A stretch of DNA of 20,827 nucleotides from contig SLCI01000112.1 of the NCBI GenBank assembly GCA_007125875.1, positions 1 through 20,827 of the forward strand. Reading direction: 5' to 3'. This DNA is from Kiritimatiellia bacterium (GTDB taxonomy: Bacteria; Verrucomicrobiota; Kiritimatiellia; SLAD01). A program made the position numbers and the translations under genes. This document shows, piece by piece, positions 7,746 to 14,278 of the stretch (position 1 is the first letter of the stretch; every line of letters begins with the position of its first letter). Below the pieces are notes generated by a model, which saw nothing but the letters and a program-made list of their open reading frames with translations, was not told the origin of the DNA and made no database searches.

Positions 7746-7773
7746 TGCAATAATAAAAACACTAATGCGCAAT
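7746..7773 (-). promoter_or_regulatory. Bipartite 22-bp-period motif, copy 3 (sulfatase B)
   Basis: On the minus strand ATTGCG (7768-7773), 16 bases (CATTAGTGTTTTTATT), then ATTGCA (7746-7751), oriented towards sulfatase B and ending 35 bases before its start codon. One of the two best copies. Read on the plus strand it is a direct repeat of TG[TC]GCAATA with the two halves 22 bp apart. Confidence 0.5.
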
Positions 7774-7892
7774 ACTTGTTAAACTCTATCCCAGCACATC
7801 AGATCGAGGCAACACATTAAATCTACGCCGCATTAGTTGTGTAACCAGAATGTCATATGCGGTTATAAAAAACAAATTTAAACGTTGACCGG

Positions 7893-7920
7893 ATTGCGTT
7901 TAGGTGTAACTATTATTGCA
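7893..7920 (+). promoter_or_regulatory. Bipartite 22-bp-period motif, copy 4 (repeat protein / EF-hand operon)
   Basis: ATTGCG (7893-7898), 16 bases (TTTAGGTGTAACTATT), then ATTGCA (7915-7920), oriented towards the gene at 7975 and ending 54 bases before its start. A possible -35, TTGACC (7885-7890), with a weak -10, TAACTA (7907-7912, 16-base spacing), overlaps it, so the site could block or replace a normal core promoter. Confidence 0.5.
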
Positions 7921-7974
7921 GTTATGTCGAATTTGTGTGTGCTGCCGATTAGCTTGTTTGAGAGGAGATTGGGT

Positions 7975-9990
7975 ATGAAAAATGTACGTAAATCACGCAG
8001 TGTCGGTGGATGGATATTCACATTAGCCTGTATGATAACGCTGGTGTGCAGTTTGGCCTCCGCGCAAACGGTGTTGATTGGTGCGGGTGTAAGAAACGGT
8101 GATTTCAACGAGGATGAAACGCTCGAGGGAGATCGCACATTTGCGCAGACGCCCTCCTGGACCAATATCGGAGATCATGGTGATCCTGATGGGCAAGTGG
8201 CGACCCGAACAACCTCTCCCGTGGATGGAACACGCCATGCAACCATCACCTCTACCAGTAATCGCATTATGGCGCAGAATACGCAGCATGATTTGCAAGA
8301 GGGTGACTTTTTCCGGGTCCAGTATGAATGGCAGAACGGTTTCAATTTTTTGCGTGGTGCCGATCGGGTGGAGGTGCGCTTGTTTGTGACGGACAATGAC
8401 ACGATTGGAGGCGAGCAGACGGTAGTTGCAACCCTACTCTCGCGTCTGAATCAAGTTGATGGTGAATATCAGTTAGAGACCGCGATCACCCCGATAATTG
8501 ATCCTGCCTTGGTTGGCAAGCGCTTATTCGTCCAGCTTGTAACAACACAGAGCGGTGCGAACACCAGCTTCGCAAATCTGGACAATTTCGAGTTGGTGGT
8601 TAACCCTGAGCCCGTATCGGCGATTCTAATCGGCGCGGGTATTCGGAATGGTGATTTTAACGCTGATACATCGTTAACCGACGCCCGCAATTTTGATTCG
8701 ACGCCAGTCTGGCGTAATATCGGCACCGGCGGTCAGGACCAGGTGGCGACACGAACAAATAATCCGGTCGATGGCACCCGCCACGCCGTAATCACATCCA
8801 CAGAATCACGCGTGATGGCGCAAGACACAACCCATAGCTTGCAGCCAGGTGATTTCTTCCGAGTCCGCTATCAGTGGCGGAACGGCTCGACTTGGGCCAC
8901 GGGCAATGACCGGGTCGAAGTGCGACTTTTTGTCACCGATGACGATACGCTTAGCGGCGAGCAAACCGTTGTTGCCAGTCTGCCATCGCGGCTTATTCAG
9001 ACCCCCCTTGAGTATCAGGATGAGTTGACGGTTACCCCATTAGTCGATTCATCATTAACAGGCAAGCGCCTGTTTGTGCAACTGACCGTTGATCGCGAGC
9101 TCGAAACGACGGCTTTCGCTTTTCTCGACAACTTTGAATTGGCGGTTAACCCGGAGCCCGAACCCGCAACGTTAATTGGTGCAGGTATTCGCAATGGTGA
9201 TTTCAATGCGGACACGTCATTAACAGATCAACGGAACTTTGACTCGACGCCGTTTTGGCGCAATATTGGTGGTGGTCAAGAGCAGATTGCTACACGAACA
9301 AACGCGCCTGTAGATGGCACCCGTCATGCGGTCTTGTCATCCTCGCCAACGCGGATCACTGCACAAGACACGCTACATGATTTGCAGCCCGGCAATTTCT
9401 TCCAGGTAAGCTATCAGTGGAGGAATGGTAGCGCTGCCATTCCGTGGACAATGGATCGCGATCGGGTCGAGGTGCGTTTATTTGTCACCGACAATAACCT
9501 GATCGGTGGTGAACAGACAGAGATCGCGCGCCTGCGCGCCAGCTTGCTAGAGGAGCGGAATGAGTATCAGGACCAAACCTCTGTATCCCGATTAATCTCT
9601 TCCGAGTATGCGGGCAAGCGGTTGTTTGTGGCCTTGGATGTCAGTCCAGTTCCTGAGACAGACGATCCGCGATTCGCCTTCTTGGATAATTTTGAGTTGT
9701 TGGTTAACCCCGAAGGCGTCGAGCCTGCCCCTGAACCACTGCCTGAGGGACCAGAGATCGTCAGTCTGTCGGTCACAGCAGGGGATCTGACCCTGTCAGT
9801 CACCGGACTCGAAGAAATTATGCCATTGGTTGAGTACACGCTTGATCTAGTGAATCCGGACTGGCTGCCACTCACTCCGACCACTTCCGATACGGTGAAT
9901 GGAACCACCATTTGGACGTTTGATCTAGATGAGGATGTTGACGCAGACGTTGCGTTTTTCCGCGTGGCAGACAATGAGGAGGAAGAGTAG
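7975..9990 (+). CDS. Secreted protein with three tandem ~183-residue jelly-roll-like repeats
   Basis: A 671-residue protein. ATG 7975 is chosen because AGGAG lies 7 bases upstream and a signal peptide follows at once (MKNVRKSRSVGGW, hydrophobic core, cleavage near SLASAQT); the frame extends further upstream but without a ribosome-binding site. The mature part is three copies of one module starting near residues 33, 217 and 399, each with LIGAG[IV]RNGDFN, W[RT]NIG, ATRT...PVDGTRHA, G[DN]FF[RQ]V, DRVEVRLFVTD, GKRLFV and a final LDNFEL. These features suggest a galactose-binding-like beta-sandwich, as in many carbohydrate-binding modules, but I cannot name the family. A Pro/Glu linker leads to a C-terminal module ending AFFRV, like the FFRLRRP end of the glucanase at 14279. 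No catalytic site is seen. Forty-four bases separate it from the first EF-hand gene, so they probably form an operon. A glycan-binding role is inference. Confidence 0.85.
   Translation: MKNVRKSRSVGGWIFTLACMITLVCSLASAQTVLIGAGVRNGDFNEDETLEGDRTFAQTPSWTNIGDHGDPDGQVATRTTSPVDGTRHATITSTSNRIMAQNTQHDLQEGDFFRVQYEWQNGFNFLRGADRVEVRLFVTDNDTIGGEQTVVATLLSRLNQVDGEYQLETAITPIIDPALVGKRLFVQLVTTQSGANTSFANLDNFELVVNPEPVSAILIGAGIRNGDFNADTSLTDARNFDSTPVWRNIGTGGQDQVATRTNNPVDGTRHAVITSTESRVMAQDTTHSLQPGDFFRVRYQWRNGSTWATGNDRVEVRLFVTDDDTLSGEQTVVASLPSRLIQTPLEYQDELTVTPLVDSSLTGKRLFVQLTVDRELETTAFAFLDNFELAVNPEPEPATLIGAGIRNGDFNADTSLTDQRNFDSTPFWRNIGGGQEQIATRTNAPVDGTRHAVLSSSPTRITAQDTLHDLQPGNFFQVSYQWRNGSAAIPWTMDRDRVEVRLFVTDNNLIGGEQTEIARLRASLLEERNEYQDQTSVSRLISSEYAGKRLFVALDVSPVPETDDPRFAFLDNFELLVNPEGVEPAPEPLPEGPEIVSLSVTAGDLTLSVTGLEEIMPLVEYTLDLVNPDWLPLTPTTSDTVNGTTIWTFDLDEDVDADVAFFRVADNEEEE
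8071..9714 (+). repeat. Three in-frame tandem repeats (552, 546 and ~546 bp) within the repeat-protein gene
   Basis: Units begin at 8071, 8623 and 9169. Units 2 and 3 are the most alike (shared NGDFNADTSLTD and NFDSTP at the protein level), so they probably arose from the more recent duplication. The DNA has drifted mainly at third positions, which indicates selection on the protein. Confidence 0.85.
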
Positions 9991-10034
9991 GCCGGTGCGG
10001 CACAACATCTGAATGATCAATGGGAGTTGTGACT

Positions 10035-10682
10035 ATGAAGGTGAATCTGAGGGCTATCGTTGTGTTGAGCATGCTGGGCTGTTTCGCTGCACTGGATGTG
10101 GTCCAGGCGCAGGGCAAGAGTCGGGAACGCTATGTTGAACGACGATTGAATTGGGCTGAGAATAATCCGCACTGGAACCCTACTCGGGTGGAGTTGGAGG
10201 CACAATTTGATCGGTTGGATGTGGATGGCGATGGCTATCTCTCCGAGGCCGAGTGGTCGGCTGAGCGACCAGAGGATCGAGGATTCGGTACGCAGCCGGA
10301 AGGCCTGACTCGACAGCAGTTTGTACGACAGAATATGCAATGGTCGCGCAACAATCCGAATTGGAATCCCACCCGGGAAGATCTCGAGGCCTTATTCGAT
10401 GAGTGGGACACCGATGGGGATGGGATTCTGACCGAAGCGGAGCGAGAAGCTGGTCGAGCCGCCCGCCAAGCACAACGGCAGAGTCCAGAACGTGCGGAGC
10501 CTGCTCCACAAGCGGTTGAAGGATTAACAAAGGAGCAGTTTGTGCGTCAGCGATTGCAGTGGGCGCGCAATAATCCGCGTTGGAATCCTACGCAGGAGGA
10601 TTTAGAGCGTCGCTTCGATGAATTGGATACGGATGGCGATGGCGTACTGTCGCCCGAGGAGCTTGAGGCTGAGCGACGCTGA
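10035..10682 (+). CDS. Secreted WNPT/EF-hand repeat protein 1 (3 modules)
   Basis: A 215-residue protein. ATG 10035 is preferred over ATG 10020 because GGGAG sits 8 bases before it and a signal peptide follows (MKVNLRAIVVLSMLGCFAAL, cleavage after VQA). The mature protein is three ~50-residue modules starting near residues 28, 91 and 164. Each has a helix ending in W[AS][RE]NNPxWNPT, then an amphipathic helix (RVELEAQFDRL and similar) and one full EF-hand loop: DVDGDGYLSEAE, DTDGDGILTEAE, DTDGDGVLSPEE, with acidic ligands at loop positions 1, 3, 5 and 12. Calcium binding is therefore very likely. Linkers are rich in Gln, Glu, Arg and Pro. No enzyme domain or membrane segment is present. It follows the repeat-protein gene by 44 bases, probably cotranscribed. 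The function is unknown; I do not recognise the WNPT element as a named family. Confidence 0.88.
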   Translation: MKVNLRAIVVLSMLGCFAALDVVQAQGKSRERYVERRLNWAENNPHWNPTRVELEAQFDRLDVDGDGYLSEAEWSAERPEDRGFGTQPEGLTRQQFVRQNMQWSRNNPNWNPTREDLEALFDEWDTDGDGILTEAEREAGRAARQAQRQSPERAEPAPQAVEGLTKEQFVRQRLQWARNNPRWNPTQEDLERRFDELDTDGDGVLSPEELEAERR

Positions 10683-10740
10683 TGTGAACAGCATGGCATG
10701 CGCAGGCCATATTTAATCTAGCTCACGTTGTTCCCCGAGT

Positions 10741-10761
10741 AAAAGAGGCGCATCTCTTTTT
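10741..10761 (+). terminator. Possible intrinsic terminator after EF-hand gene 1
   Basis: AAAAGAG (10741-10747) pairs with CTCTTTT (10754-10760) around a 6-base loop, followed by further T. The stem is AT-rich and weak, but its position, 58 bases after the stop and before the PAS-PP2C gene, fits the end of the 7975-10682 operon. Confidence 0.45.
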
Positions 10762-10862
10762 GTGTTCCGCTGTTTTAGCGATGGTGTATTCTGGGCAATC
10801 GAGAGTGCTGTCCTATGTGGCAGCCTGTGTGCCGTTAACGGGAGCGATGCAAGGCTGGAAAG

Positions 10863-12146
10863 TTGGGGTGGGGTATTAAATCACAAAATCATTCCCTTTC
10901 GCTGGGCGATCAGTCCGAGTCTTTGGATGTTCAGGAGTGCCTGAGGCATCTACTGCGCGAAACTCCAGATAATATTTACTTCAAAGATCTGAGTGGCCGT
11001 TTCCTGTTAATCAGTCATGCGATGGCTCGATATTTCAAGCTGGATGATCCGGCACGGGCGCATGGCAAAACCGATTTCGATTTCTTCTCAGCGGAGCACG
11101 CTCAAGAAGCTTTCGACGATGAGCGCTCGATAATCGAAACCGGTCGACCAATTATCGGTAAGGAAGAAAAAGAGACTTGGCCGGACGGCAGAGAAACATG
11201 GGTGAGTACATCCAAGGAGCCATTGCTTGATGCCGAAGGGCGGATTATCGGCACATTTGGCATTTCACGAGATATTACGGACCGTAAGTTGGCCGAGGCG
11301 AGGGCGGCTGAGTATGCCTCAGAGCTTGAGCGCATGAATGCGTCTTTGCTTTCAGATTTGGCGCTGGCCGGAGAGTTGCAGGTGTCCCTATTGCCTGAGG
11401 AATATCCGACTTTTCCTGAGGGCGTGTCGGCTCAGGAAAGTGCATTGCGGTTTGCCCATTGTTATGTTCCATCCCGGATGGTTGGCGGTGACTTTTTCTC
11501 TGTGATTCCTATATCTAATCAAGTGGCCAATATTTTCATCTGTGATGGTATGGGCCACGGTGTGCGTGCCGCGTTGCTCGCCTTTATGCTTTCTTCACTC
11601 TTCCGCGAACAGGCGCGTTCGCTTTCCGATCCTGCTGCATGTCTTGCTCGCCTCGATCGTGAATTACATGCCGTGCTTAAGAATGATACGGATACCTGGT
11701 TTGCTACAGCCATTTGTATGTCGATCAATGCGGAGACCGGTACCTTCCTGTATGCAAATGCGGGACATATTGAGCCACTCGTTGCACGTCACGGAAGAGG
11801 TGGAGTCGAGACCCTATTTCGTGAGAATGAAGGCAATGGGCCTGCGCTTGGGTTGCTCCATAATGGCGTGTATGAGAACCGGGAAGATCAGTTGAGAGAC
11901 GGTGATCGCTTACTATTGTTCACGGATGGTTTGGTCGAAATTTTCAATCAAGAGACAAGAGAGTTTGGACTCAGTGGAGTTAGTGAGGCCTTTTCTCGGA
12001 CTAACTCTTTGGGCGTAGATGACGGGGTGCAACAAATCCTCAATTCTGCACGGGCCTTTGCGGGTACGAATACTTTCGAAGATGATGTCTGCGTGCTCTG
12101 TGTTGAAAAGCAATTTATGAAAGCCAAAGAACAACTTAGCCCTTGA
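10863..12146 (+). CDS. PAS-domain PP2C (SpoIIE/RsbU-type) serine phosphatase
   Basis: A cytoplasmic signalling protein of up to 427 residues. No in-frame ATG precedes residue 54, which lies inside the PAS domain, so a non-ATG start is needed; TTG 10863, just after an in-frame stop at 10836 and with AAGG 8 bases upstream, is the best guess. Residues ~25-140 are a PAS domain (ETPDNIYFKDLSGRFLLI, KTDFDFFSAEHAQEAF, GTFGISRDITDRKLAE), then a short coiled coil (~140-175) and a PP2C phosphatase of the SpoIIE class: ELQVSLLP, RMVGGDFFSV, ICDGMGHGVRAALLAFM, LYANAGHIEPLV, LLLFTDGLVEIF and EDDVCVLCVE. The acidic metal ligands are present. Such enzymes dephosphorylate anti-sigma-factor antagonists, but no STAS or anti-sigma gene is visible nearby. 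It has no transmembrane segment and sits between secreted EF-hand genes. Confidence 0.9.
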   Translation: MGWGIKSQNHSLSLGDQSESLDVQECLRHLLRETPDNIYFKDLSGRFLLISHAMARYFKLDDPARAHGKTDFDFFSAEHAQEAFDDERSIIETGRPIIGKEEKETWPDGRETWVSTSKEPLLDAEGRIIGTFGISRDITDRKLAEARAAEYASELERMNASLLSDLALAGELQVSLLPEEYPTFPEGVSAQESALRFAHCYVPSRMVGGDFFSVIPISNQVANIFICDGMGHGVRAALLAFMLSSLFREQARSLSDPAACLARLDRELHAVLKNDTDTWFATAICMSINAETGTFLYANAGHIEPLVARHGRGGVETLFRENEGNGPALGLLHNGVYENREDQLRDGDRLLLFTDGLVEIFNQETREFGLSGVSEAFSRTNSLGVDDGVQQILNSARAFAGTNTFEDDVCVLCVEKQFMKAKEQLSP

Positions 12147-12150
12147 CCGT

Positions 12151-12178
12151 ATTGCAGTTTTGTGTAAGTTTTGTAATA
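12151..12178 (+). promoter_or_regulatory. Bipartite 22-bp-period motif, copy 5 (EF-hand gene 2), with possible promoter
   Basis: ATTGCA (12151-12156), 16 bases (GTTTTGTGTAAGTTTT), then GTAATA (12173-12178), ending 60 bases before the EF-hand gene 2 start. The spacer is very close to those of copies 2 and 4. The same bases can be read as a sigma70 promoter: TTGCAG (12152-12157), 16 bases, TAATAC (12174-12179). The two readings are not exclusive. Confidence 0.42.
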
Positions 12179-12238
12179 CAAATATGCGGCCTGTGTGATC
12201 GCTGTGTCAGCATCAATCAACTAGATAGAGGAGTGGAT

Positions 12239-13078
12239 ATGAGACTAAGTACAACTACATTGATGGTATTAAGTGGTCTCTTTTGTTTCGCTTGGAGTCC
12301 GGCGCCGATCCAGGCTCAGGAGTCCCGTGAAACGGGGTTAACCAAGCAACAATACGTTAATCAGCGTATGCAATGGGCTCGGAATAATCCTCGTTGGAAT
12401 CCCACGCGCGAAGAGCTGGAAGCGCAATTTGACGAATATGACACGGATGGTGATGGCATACTCACTGAAGAAGAACTCGAAGCTGGTCGGGCAGCACGTG
12501 TTCAACAGCGTGAGCAAAGTCTGACTAAACAGCAGTATGTGCGTCAGCGCTTGCAATGGGCTCGGAACAACCCGCGCTGGGATCCCACTCGTGAAGAACT
12601 AGAGGCGCGTTTTGACGAGTTGGATACGGATGGTGATGGCATTCTGACGGAGGCGGAGTTGGAGGCTGGACGGGCCGACCGACCAGGCCGGCAACAAGCT
12701 GTGAGCCGCGAGCAACGCGAAGTGGAGGGGCTAACGAAGCAGGAGTATGTGCGTCAGCGTTTGCAGTGGGCTCGGAACAACCCGCGCTGGAATCCTACTC
12801 GCGAAGAGCTGGAAGCGCGCTTTGATGAGTTGGATACGGATGGCGACGGTATCTTAACCGAAGAAGAGCAGGAAGCCGGTCGGGCAGCGCGTGAGGCACA
12901 ACAGGAGCAAGGGTTAACCAAGCGGGAATATGTTCAACAGCGCTTGCAGTGGGCGCGTAACAATCCGCGCTGGAATCCGACGCGAGAGGAGTTGGAAGCG
13001 CGCTTTGATGAGTTGGATACTGATGGTGACGGCATCCTTACTGAAGAGGAATTGGAAGCCGGACGCCAAAATCGATGA
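12239..13078 (+). CDS. Secreted WNPT/EF-hand repeat protein 2 (4 modules)
   Basis: A 279-residue protein. ATG 12239 has AGAGGAG 5 bases upstream and starts a signal peptide (MRLSTTTLMVLSGLFCFAWS, cleavage near IQAQ); the frame extends upstream to 12143 without such support. Four modules begin near residues 34, 95, 165 and 226, each reading LTK-[QR]-[QE]-YV, then Q[RW]-type helix, WARNNPRW[ND]PTREELEA, FDE[LY] and DTDGDGILTE, so all four EF-hand loops are intact. Modules differ by very few residues, and modules 2, 3 and 4 are also close at the DNA level, pointing to recent internal duplication or gene conversion. Linkers are short and rich in Gln, Arg, Ala and Glu. It likely binds about four Ca2+ outside the cell; the biological role is unknown. 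Starts 93 bases after the PAS-PP2C stop and has its own motif and promoter candidate. Confidence 0.88.
   Translation: MRLSTTTLMVLSGLFCFAWSPAPIQAQESRETGLTKQQYVNQRMQWARNNPRWNPTREELEAQFDEYDTDGDGILTEEELEAGRAARVQQREQSLTKQQYVRQRLQWARNNPRWDPTREELEARFDELDTDGDGILTEAELEAGRADRPGRQQAVSREQREVEGLTKQEYVRQRLQWARNNPRWNPTREELEARFDELDTDGDGILTEEEQEAGRAAREAQQEQGLTKREYVQQRLQWARNNPRWNPTREELEARFDELDTDGDGILTEEELEAGRQNR
12338..13069 (+). repeat. Four near-identical WNPT/EF-hand coding repeats
   Basis: Units start at 12338, 12521, 12731 and 12914. Long stretches such as GGGCTCGGAACAACCCGCG recur identically in units 2 and 3. The spacing is not constant (183, 210, 183 bp), because the linkers vary while the modules do not. 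Confidence 0.85.
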
Positions 13079-13104
13079 TGTTTGTATGTAACTCCTAAAC
13101 ACCC

Positions 13105-13151
13105 AAGCAGGGGGTCGCGTCGTTTCATCGGCGCGGCCCTCTCTTGCTTTT
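13105..13151 (+). terminator. Likely intrinsic terminator after EF-hand gene 2
   Basis: AAGCA (13105-13109) pairs with TTGCTT-side bases near 13145, and GGG.CGCG (about 13112-13119) pairs with CGCG.CCC (about 13131-13139), giving an interrupted GC-rich hairpin that ends in TTGCTTTT. It lies 27 bases after the stop at 13078 and before EF-hand gene 3. Confidence 0.5.
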
Positions 13152-13204
13152 GAAGGATATCGAGGTGGTAAGTACTGGCGTAAGCTGAGGCAGGGAGATG
13201 AGCG

Positions 13205-13984
13205 ATGATGAAACTGGAAAAGGGATTAATTATTTTAACGTGTGGGATGCTTTGTATGGTCGCAGATGCGGAAGCCCAAAGAGGCATCACTCGCCAAGAG
13301 TTCATCGAAACGAGGCTAAGGTGGGCCGAGAATAATCCCAATTGGAATCCGACACGGGAACAATTGGAGCGGCGTTTTGACGAATTGGATACGGATGAGG
13401 ATGGCTTTTTGTCGGAGGCAGAATTGGCTGCAGATCGGCCTCTGAGTAGGGGGATGACGCGGGCCGAGTTTATCCGAACTCGTTTGCAATGGGCCGAGAA
13501 TAATGCGCGCTGGAATCCCACATCCGAAGAGCTATCCCGGCGATTCGATCAATTAGATACTGACGGTGATGGTTTTCTCTCGGTCGAAGAGCTGGCCGTG
13601 GAGCATGTGCAACCCGCAGCACAAGGAATCAGCCGGGACCAGTACGTAAGTGAGCGTTTGCGATGGGCTGAAAATAACCCGCGTTGGAATCCGACACGTG
13701 AAGAGCTAGAAGCTCGCTTTGATCAATTGGATACGGACGGTGACGGTTATCTTTCTGACCGCGAGTTGGCATCGGAAAATGTTCGTGAAGCGCCGACTCC
13801 TTCGGCCGGTCATGGTATGGGAATCACGCGGCAGCAGTATGTTAATCAGCGTCTGCAATGGGCGCGGAACGATCCCCGTTGGAATCCTACTCGAGAGGAT
13901 TTGGAGCGGCGATTTGATGAATTAGATACCGATGGTGACGGGTTTTTGTCTGACGAGGAAATTGAAGCAGGCCGTCGCCGTTAA
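13205..13984 (+). CDS. Secreted WNPT/EF-hand repeat protein 3 (4 modules)
   Basis: A 259-residue protein. ATG 13205 has GGGAG 7 bases upstream (a second ATG follows at 13208). The N-terminus is a signal peptide (MMKLEKGLIILTCGMLCMVA, cleavage near AEAQ). Four modules start near residues 28, 84, 142 and 207: [IM][TS]R-x-[EQ]-[FY], WAENNPNWNPT, WAENNARWNPT, WAENNPRWNPT, WARNDPRWNPT, each followed by an EF-hand loop (DTDEDGFLSEAE, DTDGDGFLSVEE, DTDGDGYLSDRE, DTDGDGFLSDEE). All ligand positions are kept. Modules here use FLS or YLS in the loop where protein 2 uses ILT, and are more diverged from each other, so this copy is probably older. It follows a likely terminator, and no copy of the 22-bp-period motif is seen in the 126-base gap. 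Function unknown; secreted Ca2+ binding is the safe inference. Confidence 0.88.
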   Translation: MMKLEKGLIILTCGMLCMVADAEAQRGITRQEFIETRLRWAENNPNWNPTREQLERRFDELDTDEDGFLSEAELAADRPLSRGMTRAEFIRTRLQWAENNARWNPTSEELSRRFDQLDTDGDGFLSVEELAVEHVQPAAQGISRDQYVSERLRWAENNPRWNPTREELEARFDQLDTDGDGYLSDRELASENVREAPTPSAGHGMGITRQQYVNQRLQWARNDPRWNPTREDLERRFDELDTDGDGFLSDEEIEAGRRR

Positions 13985-14022
13985 TTCATTCTGTTTGGCG
14001 CGCGTATGGTTGAACCAAGCGC

Positions 14023-14043
14023 CGTCGCCTTGCTGAGGCGACG
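14023..14043. terminator. Perfect 8-bp hairpin between convergent genes
   Basis: CGTCGCCT (14023-14030) and AGGCGACG (14036-14043) pair perfectly around the 5-base loop TGCTG. There is no T-run, but it lies 39 bases after EF-hand gene 3 and between convergent genes, so it may end or stabilise transcripts. It could also belong to the neighbouring REP-like repeats. Confidence 0.45.
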
Positions 14044-14083
14044 CTCGACCCACCAGGTGAGTACATCATCGTCAACGTAAACC

Positions 14084-14172
14084 TGGAGGGCGGAGCTCCG
14101 CGACGCCGCAAACACGGATTGAAACTGGCTAGCCACTGGGTGTCCTCCGGTCTCGCAGAGCTCGCCCCTCCA
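14084..14172. repeat. REP/BIME-like composite repeat, complete copy
   Basis: The left arm (14084-14108, starting TGGAGGGCGGAGCTCCGCGA) and the right arm (about 14147-14172, ending GAGCTCGCCCCTCCA) are imperfect inverted repeats, sharing TGGAGGG, AGCTC and GCGA in order. The 89-base unit would fold into a long hairpin. The gap between genes (13985-14278) holds this repeat, its partial copy and the hairpin at 14023, and no convincing gene. Confidence 0.65.
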
Positions 14173-14198
14173 GCGGGCACATGCCGATTAAATGAGTT

Positions 14199-14275
14199 TG
14201 GAGGGCGGAGCGCCGCGACGCCGTGATGGTGGATTGATAATGGCCCGCTAAGGCTGGGTGGTCTACGGTCTCCCT
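14199..14275. repeat. REP/BIME-like composite repeat, second copy lacking its right end
   Basis: The left arm at 14199-14223 matches that at 14084-14108 in 24 of 25 bases (one T to G change). The following segment also matches the first copy (GGATTGA, then CTGGGTG and CGGTCTC), but the final CGCCCCTCCA arm is missing and the sequence runs into the 3' end of the glucanase gene at 14279. Confidence 0.6.
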
Positions 14276-14278
14276 TTA

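Noticed and set aside
7746..7920. Reading the two TTGC boxes as the -35 and -10 or as a sigma54 promoter
   Set aside because: TTGCG to TATT spacing is about 12 bases, too short for sigma70, and the GG-N10-GC arrangement of sigma54 is not present. An alternative sigma factor cannot be excluded.
12934..13521. 195-codon minus-strand open frame spanning EF-hand genes 2 and 3
   Set aside because: Antisense shadow of two repeat genes; its Ser-rich repeats mirror the EF-hand codons, and it crosses a terminator.
10116..13975. Regularly recurring short sequences that could suggest a CRISPR array
   Set aside because: Repeats are in frame, vary at third positions, encode EF-hands and have irregular spacing with coding linkers; no cas genes are present.
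10116..13975. Dockerin (cellulosome-type) assignment for the EF-hand proteins
   Set aside because: Dockerins carry two loops with a following helix and lack the WNPT segment; these modules have one full loop ending in Glu at position 12 and occur in 3-4 copies.
13986..14180. 64-codon minus-strand open frame downstream of EF-hand gene 3
   Set aside because: It runs through the hairpin and REP-like repeat; the Arg/Ser/Pro-rich translation is what such GC-rich repeats give by chance.
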